From NCBI GenBank assembly GCA_019308745.1, contig JAFDHO010000002.1, positions 1-58,023 on the forward strand: a DNA stretch of 58,023 nt. The letters run 5' to 3'. This document shows positions 46,770 to 55,364 of the stretch, piece after piece (positions within the stretch are counted from its first letter, which is position 1; every line of letters begins with the position of its first letter). Source of the DNA: Deltaproteobacteria bacterium. GTDB lineage: Bacteria; Desulfobacterota; DSM-4660; Desulfatiglandales; HGW-15. The position numbers were made by a program, and so were the translations under genes. Below the pieces are notes generated by a model that searched no databases, was not told where the DNA came from, and saw nothing but the letters and a program-made list of their open reading frames with translations.

Positions 46770-48079
46770 TTCATTATATTCTCTATCTGTTTTAGATCAC
46801 TGAGCACCTTGCGATCCCGGTCTCTGCTCCTTTCGATTCGTCTGATGCCATAGAGGACCGTGGAGTGGTCCTTATGGCCAAGTGAATGACCAATCTCCTT
46901 GTAGGAGAGGGTGGTGTATTTTCTTGCAAGATACATAGCGACGTGCCGCGGGTAAGAAAAGGCCCTGTTTTTCCTGCTGGAAACCAGATCGGAGGCCGAA
47001 ATTCCGAAATAGGCGGAGGTGGTCATTTTGATATGTTCAAGGCTCGGTCTCAGAGGGGGGCTGTCTTCGATCAGGGTCTTGGCAATTGAGATGCTGATCG
47101 GGCCGTTGTTCATGGAGGCTAGGGCCTTCAGCCTTGTGATGTTGTGTATGAGGCCCTTGAATTCCAGGTGGGAGCTCGCAAGGTAAAAGACGACGTCGTC
47201 AGCGATAGAAATTCCGTCCTGGGCCATACTCTCTCTGATGAGCCTTATCTTCGTGTCCTGTTCAGGCCTGGTGATCTCTGCCATGACCCCCGCACCGATC
47301 CGTGATTTGAGCTCAGGGTTGATTTCCCTGAGGTCCTTGGGCAACTTCGTGCCGGTGATCACCATATGAGACTTCATTTGGTGTAGTTTATTGAAAATAA
47401 AAAGCAATTTCTTTTGGGTATAGCGCTTGCCCTCCAACTCCTGGATGTCGTCAAAGAGAAGTATGTCCAATGTTGTGTAATTCTCCAGCAAGGCCAGGAT
47501 GCGATTTTGTGTGCCTGATAATGAAAAGTCCCCAATAAACCTATTGGATGGGACATAGAGGACCCGCCTATGGGGATGGGTTTCCATGACATGATTCCCT
47601 ATGGCGTGGAGGAGATGGGTCTTCCCGAGAGACAGATCGGAATAGATGTACAAAGGGTTGTAGGATTCAGAAAGTTCCTGAGCCAAACCCATGGCCGAAG
47701 AGAGGGCAAAGCTGTTAGACTCCGCCCTCAGATAATTGGCAAAGGTCATCGAAGGGTTCACGTTGTGCTTGTGACCTAGGGGATCCGCTCCCGCGGGTTT
47801 CTTGACCTCTTTTTTGGATGAACGGTCAGATGCAGGGTAAGCGAAATGGATCTCCGGACGCCAATCGACCACCCTGTGAAAGGAATCCTCCAGGTGGGTG
47901 AGGTACCTCTCATGAAGCCAGTTGGCTACGAATTTGTTCGATACGCTGATCACGGCCTTTTCCTCGGTCAGATCCTTCAAAGACGCCCTGCAAAACCACA
48001 TGTCGAATTCCGATTTGGGTAGTTTTGCAGAGAGGATTTGTGTAATACTATGCCAGATATCTTTTTTCTTGGGGCCCAT
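46742..48079 (-). CDS. DnaA-like replication initiator, second copy (degenerate Walker A)
   Basis: The 445-residue protein sits in the classical dnaA-dnaN-gyrB-gyrA order. Domain I (IWHSITQILSAKLPKSEFDM) and a linker precede the AAA domain. The Walker A loop reads SDLSLGKTHLL (GKT at 152-154), having lost the leading glycines of the usual GGVGLGKTHLL. Walker B (LLFDDIQEL, Asp210-Asp211) is normal, while sensor II appears to have lysine (EFKGLIHN) instead of arginine. The C-terminal DNA-binding motif HKDHSTVLYGIRRIER is canonical. It may bind DnaA boxes but hydrolyse or bind ATP abnormally. It shares only the general fold and scattered motifs with the dnaA-like protein at 36005. Confidence 0.85.
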   Translation of the reverse strand: MGPKKKDIWHSITQILSAKLPKSEFDMWFCRASLKDLTEEKAVISVSNKFVANWLHERYLTHLEDSFHRVVDWRPEIHFAYPASDRSSKKEVKKPAGADPLGHKHNVNPSMTFANYLRAESNSFALSSAMGLAQELSESYNPLYIYSDLSLGKTHLLHAIGNHVMETHPHRRVLYVPSNRFIGDFSLSGTQNRILALLENYTTLDILLFDDIQELEGKRYTQKKLLFIFNKLHQMKSHMVITGTKLPKDLREINPELKSRIGAGVMAEITRPEQDTKIRLIRESMAQDGISIADDVVFYLASSHLEFKGLIHNITRLKALASMNNGPISISIAKTLIEDSPPLRPSLEHIKMTTSAYFGISASDLVSSRKNRAFSYPRHVAMYLARKYTTLSYKEIGHSLGHKDHSTVLYGIRRIERSRDRDRKVLSDLKQIENIMNYKSGHKTK

Positions 48080-48163
48080 AGGGTCTGACTCTTACATATA
48101 AGGTGGCTGAATTTTAGAAAAAATTTAGTATTATCGCAACCAAATTTTCCTGGGGAGGTAACC

Positions 48164-48937
48164 ATGCCATACTCAATTGCCCTCGCCGGAAAGGGGGGGA
48201 CAGGGAAGACGACCATTGCTGGACTCTTGGTTAAATACCTGCTTCAGGTGGACAAGACTCCCGTCTTGGCCGTAGATGCCGATGCCAATTCCAACCTGAA
48301 TGAGGTCTTGGGCCTTGAAGTCAGCGAGACCCTCGGGGATGCCAGGGAGGAGATGAAGAAGGGTGTCTCCGCGGGGATGACTAAAGACGTCTTCATGGAG
48401 ATGAAATTGGAGCAGGCCGTGGTGGAGGCCGAGAAGTTCGATCTTATAGTGATGGGGAGGCCAGAGGGTCCGGGCTGCTACTGCGCTGCCAATTCGCTTC
48501 TAACTCAATACCTTGAGAGGTTAATCGGGAACTATTCCTATGTCGTCATCGACAACGAGGCGGGCATGGAACACATAAGCCGCCTCACCACGAACAATAT
48601 CGACGTGCTCCTGATAGTCTCAGACGCCACCAAGAGGGGCATACAGGCGGCCTCCAGGATAAGCGAGCTGGCCAGGGAGTTGGGCCTGAACATAGGCAGG
48701 AGCTCTTTCATCATCAATCAGGCCAAGGACTCTGACGCTGATATCATCGGCAAGACTCTGGAGTCCTACGGCCTGGAGCTCAGTGGGACCATTCCCGAGG
48801 ATGAGGGCCTCCGCACCTTCGACCTGGAGGGGAGACCCCTCGTCGAGCTGAGTGAAGAGAGCCCGGCGGTGAGCGCCGCCTTTCAAATTTTCTCCGAATT
48901 GTTGCGCCACCGCTCAACAGAAAGGCAGGGAGATTGA
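48164..48937 (+). CDS. cooC: CooC-type nickel-insertion ATPase
   Basis: CooC proteins use ATP to insert nickel into carbon monoxide dehydrogenase or acetyl-CoA synthase. The 257-residue protein has the Walker loop LAGKGGTGKTTIAG at the N-terminus and the nickel-binding Cys105-Tyr-Cys107 motif in GPGCYCAAN. The switch segments are VDADANSNLNEVLG and VVIDNEAGMEHISR. Length and motifs fit the CooC/AcsF family. The start has ggggagg about seven bases upstream. It precedes the acs operon on the same strand with a 348-base gap containing a separate promoter, and is divergent from the second dnaA. Confidence 0.93.
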   Translation: MPYSIALAGKGGTGKTTIAGLLVKYLLQVDKTPVLAVDADANSNLNEVLGLEVSETLGDAREEMKKGVSAGMTKDVFMEMKLEQAVVEAEKFDLIVMGRPEGPGCYCAANSLLTQYLERLIGNYSYVVIDNEAGMEHISRLTTNNIDVLLIVSDATKRGIQAASRISELARELGLNIGRSSFIINQAKDSDADIIGKTLESYGLELSGTIPEDEGLRTFDLEGRPLVELSEESPAVSAAFQIFSELLRHRSTERQGD

Positions 48938-49094
48938 TTGAGCCTCTGAAAAAGACCTGTCCTGCGGCCACAACCAAGTGTCCTGGGAGCACTTCGGCTT
49001 TGGAAAATCCTAACCGGACATTACTGGAAACTAGATGTCTTAATAGTTTAATGATTTCAGATTATTATATCGTCCTAAGCATAACAAAAAATGC

Positions 49095-49123
49095 TTGACA
49101 AGCACGGAACTCTCAATTATCGT
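49095..49123 (+). promoter_or_regulatory. Candidate promoter of the acs operon
   Basis: TTGACA (49095-49100) is followed after 17 bases by TATCGT (49118-49123). The -10 box is a weak match. Transcription would begin near 49130, giving a leader of about 155 AT-rich bases before the TTG start of acsD at 49286. The rest of the gap from 48938 to 49094 shows no gene. Confidence 0.4.
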
Positions 49124-49129
49124 TACCCA

Positions 49130-49156
49130 TCCTCCCTTGAGAGAGGAAATTTTTTT
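49130..49156 (+). terminator. Hairpin with T tract in the gap upstream of acsD
   Basis: tcctc (49130-49134) and gagga (49143-49147) form a short stem followed by aa and TTTTTTT (49150-49156). It has the form of an intrinsic terminator. It may end the cooC transcript or act as an attenuator at the start of the acs leader, depending on where transcription starts. The stem is only five pairs, so it is weak. Confidence 0.35.
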
Positions 49157-49285
49157 GCATCATTTTGTTATATTTTTCACAAATAATATTTAATGATATC
49201 CAATAATCCTTAAATCCGCCACACATTAGAAAGACTTTTAGCATTTCCAAAATCGAGTAACTAACGAGACGAAGGAGGGATAAAA

Positions 49286-50920
49286 TTGGCATTTGAAATT
49301 CCAAAACAGCCTTATTCCGGTAAGATAGGGCAAACGACTCTCGGGACCGGTGATGCCTCTGTGAGCATAGGAGGAGAAGATGCCTATCCTTTTCACCTCT
49401 TCGAAGGCACCATGCCCAACAGGCCAAAGATCGGCATGGAGATCTGGGACTATGACCCGTCGGAAGAGTGGCCTGAAGCCGCGGTCGAACCGTTCAAGGA
49501 CGTGATTTCCTCGCCGGCGGATTGGGCCAAGAAGTGCGTGGAGGAGTACGGTGCGGACATAGTCGTGATTCAACTCAAGAGCACCGATCCGAACGGCATG
49601 GATAGGAGCCCCGATGAGGCGGCCGAGGTGGTTCAAAAGGTGATCGAGGCCGTGAACGTGCCTGTCGTTGCGTGGGGAACAGCCAATAACCAAAAGGACG
49701 AGGAGGTACTCAAGAAGATATGCGAGGCCTGCCAGGACAAGAACGTGGCCCTGGCCCCGGTGGAGGAAGCAAATCACAAGGGAGTAGGCGCAAGTGCCCT
49801 CGCCTACGGCCATGTGGTAGTGGCATCTTCGCCCATCGATGTGAATCTCGCGAAACAGCTCAACATCTTGCTGGGCAACCTCGGGGTGAGCGGCGACAAG
49901 ATTGTCATCGACCCAACAACAGGTGGGCTCGGCTACGGCCTCGAGTATTCCTATTCTGTGATGGAGCGAATCAGGATGGCAGCCCTTACCCAGGAGGATG
50001 ACAAGCTCCAAATGCCCATCATCTCCAATGTCGGAAACGAGATCTGGAAGTGCAAGGAGGCCGGGCAGTCCATAGAAGAAGCGCCCATCCTTGGGGACCC
50101 TGAACGAAGGGGAATACTGATGGAGGCGGTTGCAGGGGTCTGCTACCTGTTAGCGGGTTCTGACCTGGTTGTCCTGAGACACCCGGAGACCGCAAGGCTG
50201 GTAAGATCCTTCATAGACCTCATCTCCGAGGGAGGTATGGCCACTGACATAAAGGAGATATCCAAGCGACTCGCCCTTGAGGAGGCCGATCTCCTCTCCC
50301 TTTCCCCGGAGCCGAACCTGGAGGTCCCCAAGGAGGAGGCCAAGGAGAAGAGGGAGCCAAAGGTCAAGGCCAAGAAAGAGGAAAAGCCGCCTGCCAAGCC
50401 CAAGAAGAAGGAGGAGGAAAAGCCCAAAGCTGTCCCAAAGAAAGAGGAGAAGGTGGTCGAGCTGAAGGAGGCAAAGGAAAAGGTCAAGGCGGAGGCCGCG
50501 GATGAGGCCAAGGCCACAGCGGAAGCCGAAGCGGCGGCAAAGGCGGAAGAAGAAGCACGGGCCAAGGCCGAGGCTAAGGCCAAGGCCGAGGCGGAAGCCA
50601 GGGCCAGGGCCGAAGCTGAAGAGAGGGCCAAGGCCAAGGCCGAGGCGGAAGCCAGGGCCAGGGCCGAAGCTGAAGAGAGGGCCAGGGCCGAAGCTGAAGA
50701 GAGGGCCAGGGCCGAAGCTGAAGAGAGGGCCAAGGCCAAGGAGAGGGAGAAGGAGGAGTTACACGCCTTGAGGCTGAAGAGGGCACAGGAAAGGGAGAAA
50801 CTGGAAGCAGAAAGGCGAGCCCAGGAGGCACAAGGGGCTAAAAGGACACCCGCTGCCGAACAGTTGTCCCTGGTGGATAAACTTATCAGGAACCTGGATC
50901 GCATACACAGGCGTGTATGA
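49286..50920 (+). CDS. acsD: CODH/ACS corrinoid Fe-S protein small subunit with a long charged C-terminal tail
   Basis: The small CFeSP subunit (AcsD/CdhD) helps hold the cobamide that carries the methyl group to acetyl-CoA synthase. Residues 1-335 form the family TIM barrel, starting MAFEIPKQPYSGKIG, with GMEIWDYDPSEEWPEAAVEP and VIDPTTGGLGYGLEYSYSVM. Usual family length is about 310-330 residues. Here residues about 345-544 are an added tail rich in Lys, Glu, Ala and Arg. It includes an 8-residue RARAEAEE repeat and should form a single charged helix or coiled coil. It ends in a short amphipathic stretch (EQLSLVDKLIRNLDRIHRRV). The TTG start has aaggaggga six bases upstream. It is the first gene of the acs operon and cooS starts 46 bases after it. 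Confidence 0.9.
   Translation: MAFEIPKQPYSGKIGQTTLGTGDASVSIGGEDAYPFHLFEGTMPNRPKIGMEIWDYDPSEEWPEAAVEPFKDVISSPADWAKKCVEEYGADIVVIQLKSTDPNGMDRSPDEAAEVVQKVIEAVNVPVVAWGTANNQKDEEVLKKICEACQDKNVALAPVEEANHKGVGASALAYGHVVVASSPIDVNLAKQLNILLGNLGVSGDKIVIDPTTGGLGYGLEYSYSVMERIRMAALTQEDDKLQMPIISNVGNEIWKCKEAGQSIEEAPILGDPERRGILMEAVAGVCYLLAGSDLVVLRHPETARLVRSFIDLISEGGMATDIKEISKRLALEEADLLSLSPEPNLEVPKEEAKEKREPKVKAKKEEKPPAKPKKKEEEKPKAVPKKEEKVVELKEAKEKVKAEAADEAKATAEAEAAAKAEEEARAKAEAKAKAEAEARARAEAEERAKAKAEAEARARAEAEERARAEAEERARAEAEERAKAKEREKEELHALRLKRAQEREKLEAERRAQEAQGAKRTPAAEQLSLVDKLIRNLDRIHRRV
50600..50725 (+). repeat. 24-bp tandem repeats in the acsD tail
   Basis: The 24-bp unit agggccagggccgaagctga(agag) occurs as a perfect copy at 50600-50623 and as three perfect back-to-back copies at 50654-50677, 50678-50701 and 50702-50725. 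The unit encodes RARAEAEE. The identity at DNA level indicates recent expansion. The unit is a multiple of three, so copy-number change keeps the frame. Confidence 0.92.
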
Positions 50921-50966
50921 GCGGAGATCCAGGTGCAATCAAAATGGGAGAGGAGGAGAGGAAATA

Positions 50967-53015
50967 ATGTCCGTCGAAGATAGCAAGAAAGGGGCGGTCG
51001 CTACCGTCAAGAAGGAGAAGAAGGCCATCAATCCAAGGGAGCTCACCATAGATCCGGCAACGGAGATGATGATAGAGAGGTCCAGGGAACTTGAAGTTGA
51101 GACCATTTTCGATCGCGCCCAAACCATGAAGGCCTGCAATATTGGAATTCAGGGCACCTGTTGCAAGAACTGCGCCCAGGGACCCTGCAGGCTCCCCCTG
51201 CCCAAGAGCGGTATAGAGGGCGAAGACACCCGGAAAGGGCTCTGCGGGGCAACCCCGGAGACTATTGCCTCGAGGAACTTCGCCAGGATGGTTGCCGGCG
51301 GCGCCGCGGCCCACTCGGATCATGGCAGGGGAGTGGCAGAGACATTTCTGGCCGCTGCAAGAAAAGAGACCGAGGATTACAGGATAAAGGACACAAAGAA
51401 ACTCCTGGAGATAGCTCCGGATTACGGTGTTGAGACCACCGTGCAAGGAGAGGACGGAGAGGTGCTTGACCGGGATATCGACGAGATAGCGGTGGAACTG
51501 GGAGAGAGGGCACTGGCCCAGTGGGGACAGCAGGAAGGGGAGGTCTGCACGGTCAAGCGGGCACCCTCTCCCAGATATGAGTTGTGGAAGAAGCTGGGTG
51601 TCGTACCTAGGGGAATAGACCGCGAGATCGTGGAGATCATGCACAGGACCCACATGGGCGTGGACCAGGACTATGAGAACATCGTGGAGCAGTGCACGAG
51701 AGCGGCACTGGCCGACGGCTGGGGAGGATCCATGATCGCAACGGACCTCCAGGACGTTCTCTTCGGGTGTCCCTATCCATTGAAGAGTTCAGCCAATCTC
51801 GGGGTCCTCAAGGCCGACCATGTAAACATCATTATTCATGGCCACGAACCCCTCCTGAGCGAAATGATCGTTCAGGCCTCGGAGCTCCCTGAGATGATTG
51901 ACTTGGCCAAGGAGAAGGGGGCCAAGGGCATTCAACTGGGGGGCATCTGCTGCACGGCCAACGAGATACTCATGCGTCACGGGGTGCCCCTTGCTGGCAA
52001 TTACCTCCAGCAGGAGCTCGCCATCATCACTGGCGCCGTAGATGCCATGGTGGTGGACGTGCAGTGCATAATGGAGAATATTGCGAACGTGGCCAAGTGC
52101 TTTCATACCAAGGTGATCACCACCAATCCCAGGGCAAAGATCGCATCCGGGGATGTCATGCACATCGAATTCGATGAGCATACGGCCTTTGAAGATGCCA
52201 AGAGGATCGTCAGGACAGCCATCGAGAATTTCCCGAACAGGGAAAAAGAGATCATGATCCCTGACAAGTCCTCGGATCTGGTGGCCGGCTTCAGCTATGA
52301 AGCCATCAACTACCATCTCGGTGGCACCTTCAGGGGGTCCTATACACCTCTCAACGACAATATCATCAACGGCCGTATTCGGGGCGTTGCCGGAGTCGTA
52401 GGGTGCAATAACGCCAGGACGACCCACAACGATGGACACATCACGGTCGTAAAGGAACTCATAAAGCACGATGTCATCGTATTGACCACGGGATGTAATG
52501 CCATTGCCTGCGCCAAGGCAGGGCTTCTCACCCCGGAATCCGCCAAGGTCTTTTGTGGATCGGGGCTCGCCGAGGTCTGCGAGGCCGTCGGAATTCCTCC
52601 CGTGCTCCACATGGGCTCCTGCGTGGACAACAGCAGGATCTTGATGGCAGCGACCGAAGTGGTGAAGGCAGGAGGCTTAGGAAATGATATCAGTGAGTTG
52701 CCCGCTGCCGGATCTGCGCCGGAGTGGATGAGCGAAAAAGCGATAAGCATTGGGCACTATTTTGTGGCCTCGGGCGTCTACACGGTATTTGGTGTCCATC
52801 TCCCTGTGAACGGCGCTCCTGTCTTTCAAGATTACCTTTACGATAAGCTGGAGGGTATTTATGGAGGCATGTGGGATATGGAGCCCGATCCTGTTGAACA
52901 TGCCCGTAAGATGATAGCCCACATAGATAAGAAGAGGAAGGCCTTGGGTATTGACAAGGCCCGGGAGAGGGTCCTCATGGACATGGCCGCCAGGCAGAAG
53001 CTGGAAGCGGCATAG
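50967..53015 (+). CDS. cooS: Anaerobic carbon monoxide dehydrogenase catalytic subunit
   Basis: CooS/AcsA interconverts CO2 and CO at a Ni-Fe-S C-cluster and supplies CO to acetyl-CoA synthase. The 682-residue protein has the N-terminal cluster cysteines in CNIGIQGTCCKNCAQGPCRL, the C-cluster histidine region HGHEPLLSEM, and cysteine motifs LGGICCTANEILMRHG, VGCNNARTTHNDG and TTGCNAIACAKAG. These are as in bacterial CODH with ACS. It has no N-terminal extension. The ATG at 50967 has an aggaggagagg site upstream. An in-frame ATG at 50913 overlaps acsD and is less likely. The gene lies between acsD and acsB. Confidence 0.95.
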   Translation: MSVEDSKKGAVATVKKEKKAINPRELTIDPATEMMIERSRELEVETIFDRAQTMKACNIGIQGTCCKNCAQGPCRLPLPKSGIEGEDTRKGLCGATPETIASRNFARMVAGGAAAHSDHGRGVAETFLAAARKETEDYRIKDTKKLLEIAPDYGVETTVQGEDGEVLDRDIDEIAVELGERALAQWGQQEGEVCTVKRAPSPRYELWKKLGVVPRGIDREIVEIMHRTHMGVDQDYENIVEQCTRAALADGWGGSMIATDLQDVLFGCPYPLKSSANLGVLKADHVNIIIHGHEPLLSEMIVQASELPEMIDLAKEKGAKGIQLGGICCTANEILMRHGVPLAGNYLQQELAIITGAVDAMVVDVQCIMENIANVAKCFHTKVITTNPRAKIASGDVMHIEFDEHTAFEDAKRIVRTAIENFPNREKEIMIPDKSSDLVAGFSYEAINYHLGGTFRGSYTPLNDNIINGRIRGVAGVVGCNNARTTHNDGHITVVKELIKHDVIVLTTGCNAIACAKAGLLTPESAKVFCGSGLAEVCEAVGIPPVLHMGSCVDNSRILMAATEVVKAGGLGNDISELPAAGSAPEWMSEKAISIGHYFVASGVYTVFGVHLPVNGAPVFQDYLYDKLEGIYGGMWDMEPDPVEHARKMIAHIDKKRKALGIDKARERVLMDMAARQKLEAA

Positions 53016-53063
53016 GGACGAACAAGAACAAAGAATGCCTCTTAGGAAGGGAGGAAGAAAGGT

Positions 53064-55280
53064 ATGTCAAAGTTAGTCGCATTTGCAGCTATACAGGGTG
53101 CTTATAACATTGTTTCTAAGGCTGAAGGAATATACAAGAGGGCGCTGGAGACCTATGGCGGGAGCCAGAAGCTGGAGTTTCCCAATACCGCTTACTACTT
53201 GCCCATCATCTATTCACTGACGGGAATAAAGGTCACGGATCTTGACTCTGCCCGAAAACCACTGGACTTTGCCCGAAAGCTCTTGCCGCCGCATATCAAG
53301 AAGGACTGTCACCTGCCCTATCTGGGACCGCTCTTGGATGCGGGCATGGCGGCCCTGTTTGCAGAGGAAATCGTGGAGGCCGTAAGGTACGTGGAGGATC
53401 CGGATCTCTACCAGCCGGAAGTCGAAGATCCGGATATAGACAACGGCAAGATATGGCTCGGAGCGGCCGATGACAAGATCATGAGGAAGAGGGGTGTGGA
53501 GTTTGTGGACGGGACCGCCCCCGGGTTTGCTGCCGTGGTCGGGGCCGCACCTGATGCTGAGACGGCAAAGAAGATAGCCGAGGAATACCAGATCAAGACC
53601 ATCTACGTCTTCATGTGCGCCAATCAGAACGGTACGACCTTTGCCGAGCAACTGATTGAGGCGGGGGTACAGATTGGATGGAACACGAGGCTGGTACCCT
53701 TTGGGCCGGACATATCCGCGGCCGTGTTTGCCCTGGGTTTTGCAAACAGGGCAGGGATGGCCTTCGGCGGCATCCAGCCCGGAGATTACAAGCGGCAGCT
53801 CAAGTATCAAAAGGACAGGATATTTGCCTTTGTGAATGCCCTCGGTGACGTGAATGCAGAATGGGCGGCAAACGCTGCGGGCGCCATCAACTGGGGATTT
53901 CCCACCCTTGCGGACACGGATATCCCGGAAGTTCTGCCCACGGGGATCTGCACCTATGAGCACGTGGTTGCGAACGTGCCCCACGATGAATTGACCCAGA
54001 AGTCTATCGAAGTCCGGGGACTCAAGGTGACGATTACCCAGATAGATATTCCCCTGGCCTATGGTCCGGCCTTCGAAGGTGAGCGGGTGAGGAAAGACGA
54101 CCTCTATCTGGAAATGGGCGGTGGAAAGACCCAGTGCACCGAGCTGTGCAAGATGGGAGAAATGAATGAGATAGAAGACGGCAAGGTGGAGGTGGTCGGA
54201 CCGGATGTCGCGGATATCGAGAGGGGAGGGAAGCTCCCTCTTGGTATCTATGTTCAGGTGGCTGGCAGGAAGATGCAGACAGACTTTGAGCCGATCCTGG
54301 AGAGGCAAATCCATCACCTCATCAACTATGCCCAGGGGATCATGCACATAGGGCAGAGGGACATTGCCTGGATCAGGGTGAGCAGTCAGGCCGTAGAAAA
54401 GGGTTTTACCCTGAAGGATATCGGCGTGATTCTCCACGCTAAGTTACATCAGGACTTCGGCAACGTCCTGGACAAGGTGCAGGTAACCCTCTATACCAAA
54501 CCGGAAGACGTGGATGAGCTGACCAAGAGGGCCAGAGAGGAATACAAGCTCCGGGATGACCGCGTGGAAAAGATGACGGACGAGAGTGTGGAGATCTATT
54601 ATTCGTGCACCCTGTGCCAGTCTTTTGCCCCGAGCCATGTGTGTGTCATCAGCCCCGAGAGGACCGGACTCTGCGGTGCTTACAACTGGATGGACTGTAA
54701 GGCATCCTTCGAGATCAACCCCACGGGGCCAAATCAGCCTGTGGAGAAGGGAGAATGCCTTGACCCTGTGCTGGGACAATGGAAGGGTGTCAACGACTTT
54801 GTATACAAGGCATCCCGCCAGGCCATAGACCACTACAACTTCTACAGCCTGGTCCATGACCCCATGACCACCTGTGGCTGCTGTGAGTGCATAGCCGCTG
54901 TGCTGCCGGCATGCAACGGAGTCATGACGGTGCACAGGGACTACACGGGGGATACCCCGTGCGGGATGAAGTTTACCACCCTTGCGGGGGTCATAGGTGG
55001 CGGGCAGTCGTCCCCCGGCTTTGTCGGCCATTCCAAGTACAACATTACCCAGAGGAAGTTTATCGTCGGGGACGGGGGGCTCCTGCGGATGGTCTGGATG
55101 CCCAAGTCCTTGAAGGAAGAGATAAGAGAACGCCTCATAAGGAGAGGGGAAGAAATGGGTGTGCCAGATTTGATAGACAGGATTGCCGACGAGACCGTAG
55201 GGATCACGGAGGACGAGATTCTTCCTTTCCTGCAAGAGAAAGATCATCCTGCCCTGAAGATGGATCCGATCGTCGGCTAA
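53064..55280 (+). CDS. acsB: Acetyl-CoA synthase, bacterial type
   Basis: AcsB joins the methyl group, CO and CoA into acetyl-CoA at the A-cluster. The 738-residue length is that of the bacterial enzyme, including the N-terminal CODH-binding domain that archaeal CdhC lacks. A-cluster ligands are visible: Cys515, Cys518, Cys527 and Cys537 for the [4Fe-4S] cluster (SCTLCQSF, SHVCVIS, GLCGAYNW), and Cys604-Gly-Cys606 (TTCGCCEC) for the two nickel sites. The ATG at 53064 has gggaggaaagg upstream. It follows cooS after 48 bases and precedes acsC. Confidence 0.96.
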   Translation: MSKLVAFAAIQGAYNIVSKAEGIYKRALETYGGSQKLEFPNTAYYLPIIYSLTGIKVTDLDSARKPLDFARKLLPPHIKKDCHLPYLGPLLDAGMAALFAEEIVEAVRYVEDPDLYQPEVEDPDIDNGKIWLGAADDKIMRKRGVEFVDGTAPGFAAVVGAAPDAETAKKIAEEYQIKTIYVFMCANQNGTTFAEQLIEAGVQIGWNTRLVPFGPDISAAVFALGFANRAGMAFGGIQPGDYKRQLKYQKDRIFAFVNALGDVNAEWAANAAGAINWGFPTLADTDIPEVLPTGICTYEHVVANVPHDELTQKSIEVRGLKVTITQIDIPLAYGPAFEGERVRKDDLYLEMGGGKTQCTELCKMGEMNEIEDGKVEVVGPDVADIERGGKLPLGIYVQVAGRKMQTDFEPILERQIHHLINYAQGIMHIGQRDIAWIRVSSQAVEKGFTLKDIGVILHAKLHQDFGNVLDKVQVTLYTKPEDVDELTKRAREEYKLRDDRVEKMTDESVEIYYSCTLCQSFAPSHVCVISPERTGLCGAYNWMDCKASFEINPTGPNQPVEKGECLDPVLGQWKGVNDFVYKASRQAIDHYNFYSLVHDPMTTCGCCECIAAVLPACNGVMTVHRDYTGDTPCGMKFTTLAGVIGGGQSSPGFVGHSKYNITQRKFIVGDGGLLRMVWMPKSLKEEIRERLIRRGEEMGVPDLIDRIADETVGITEDEILPFLQEKDHPALKMDPIVG

Positions 55281-55364
55281 AGGGGACGGCACAGGAGGGG
55301 GAAAGGTGGTTGTCTACAACCCCTATTCTGGAAAAGAATGAAAAAAGGAGATTAGGAGAGCATC

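Noticed and set aside
50502-50831. Arg/Pro-rich and Trp/Pro-rich frames over the acsD tail
   Set aside because: They are shadow frames of the repetitive AcsD tail. The repeat keeps all frames open.
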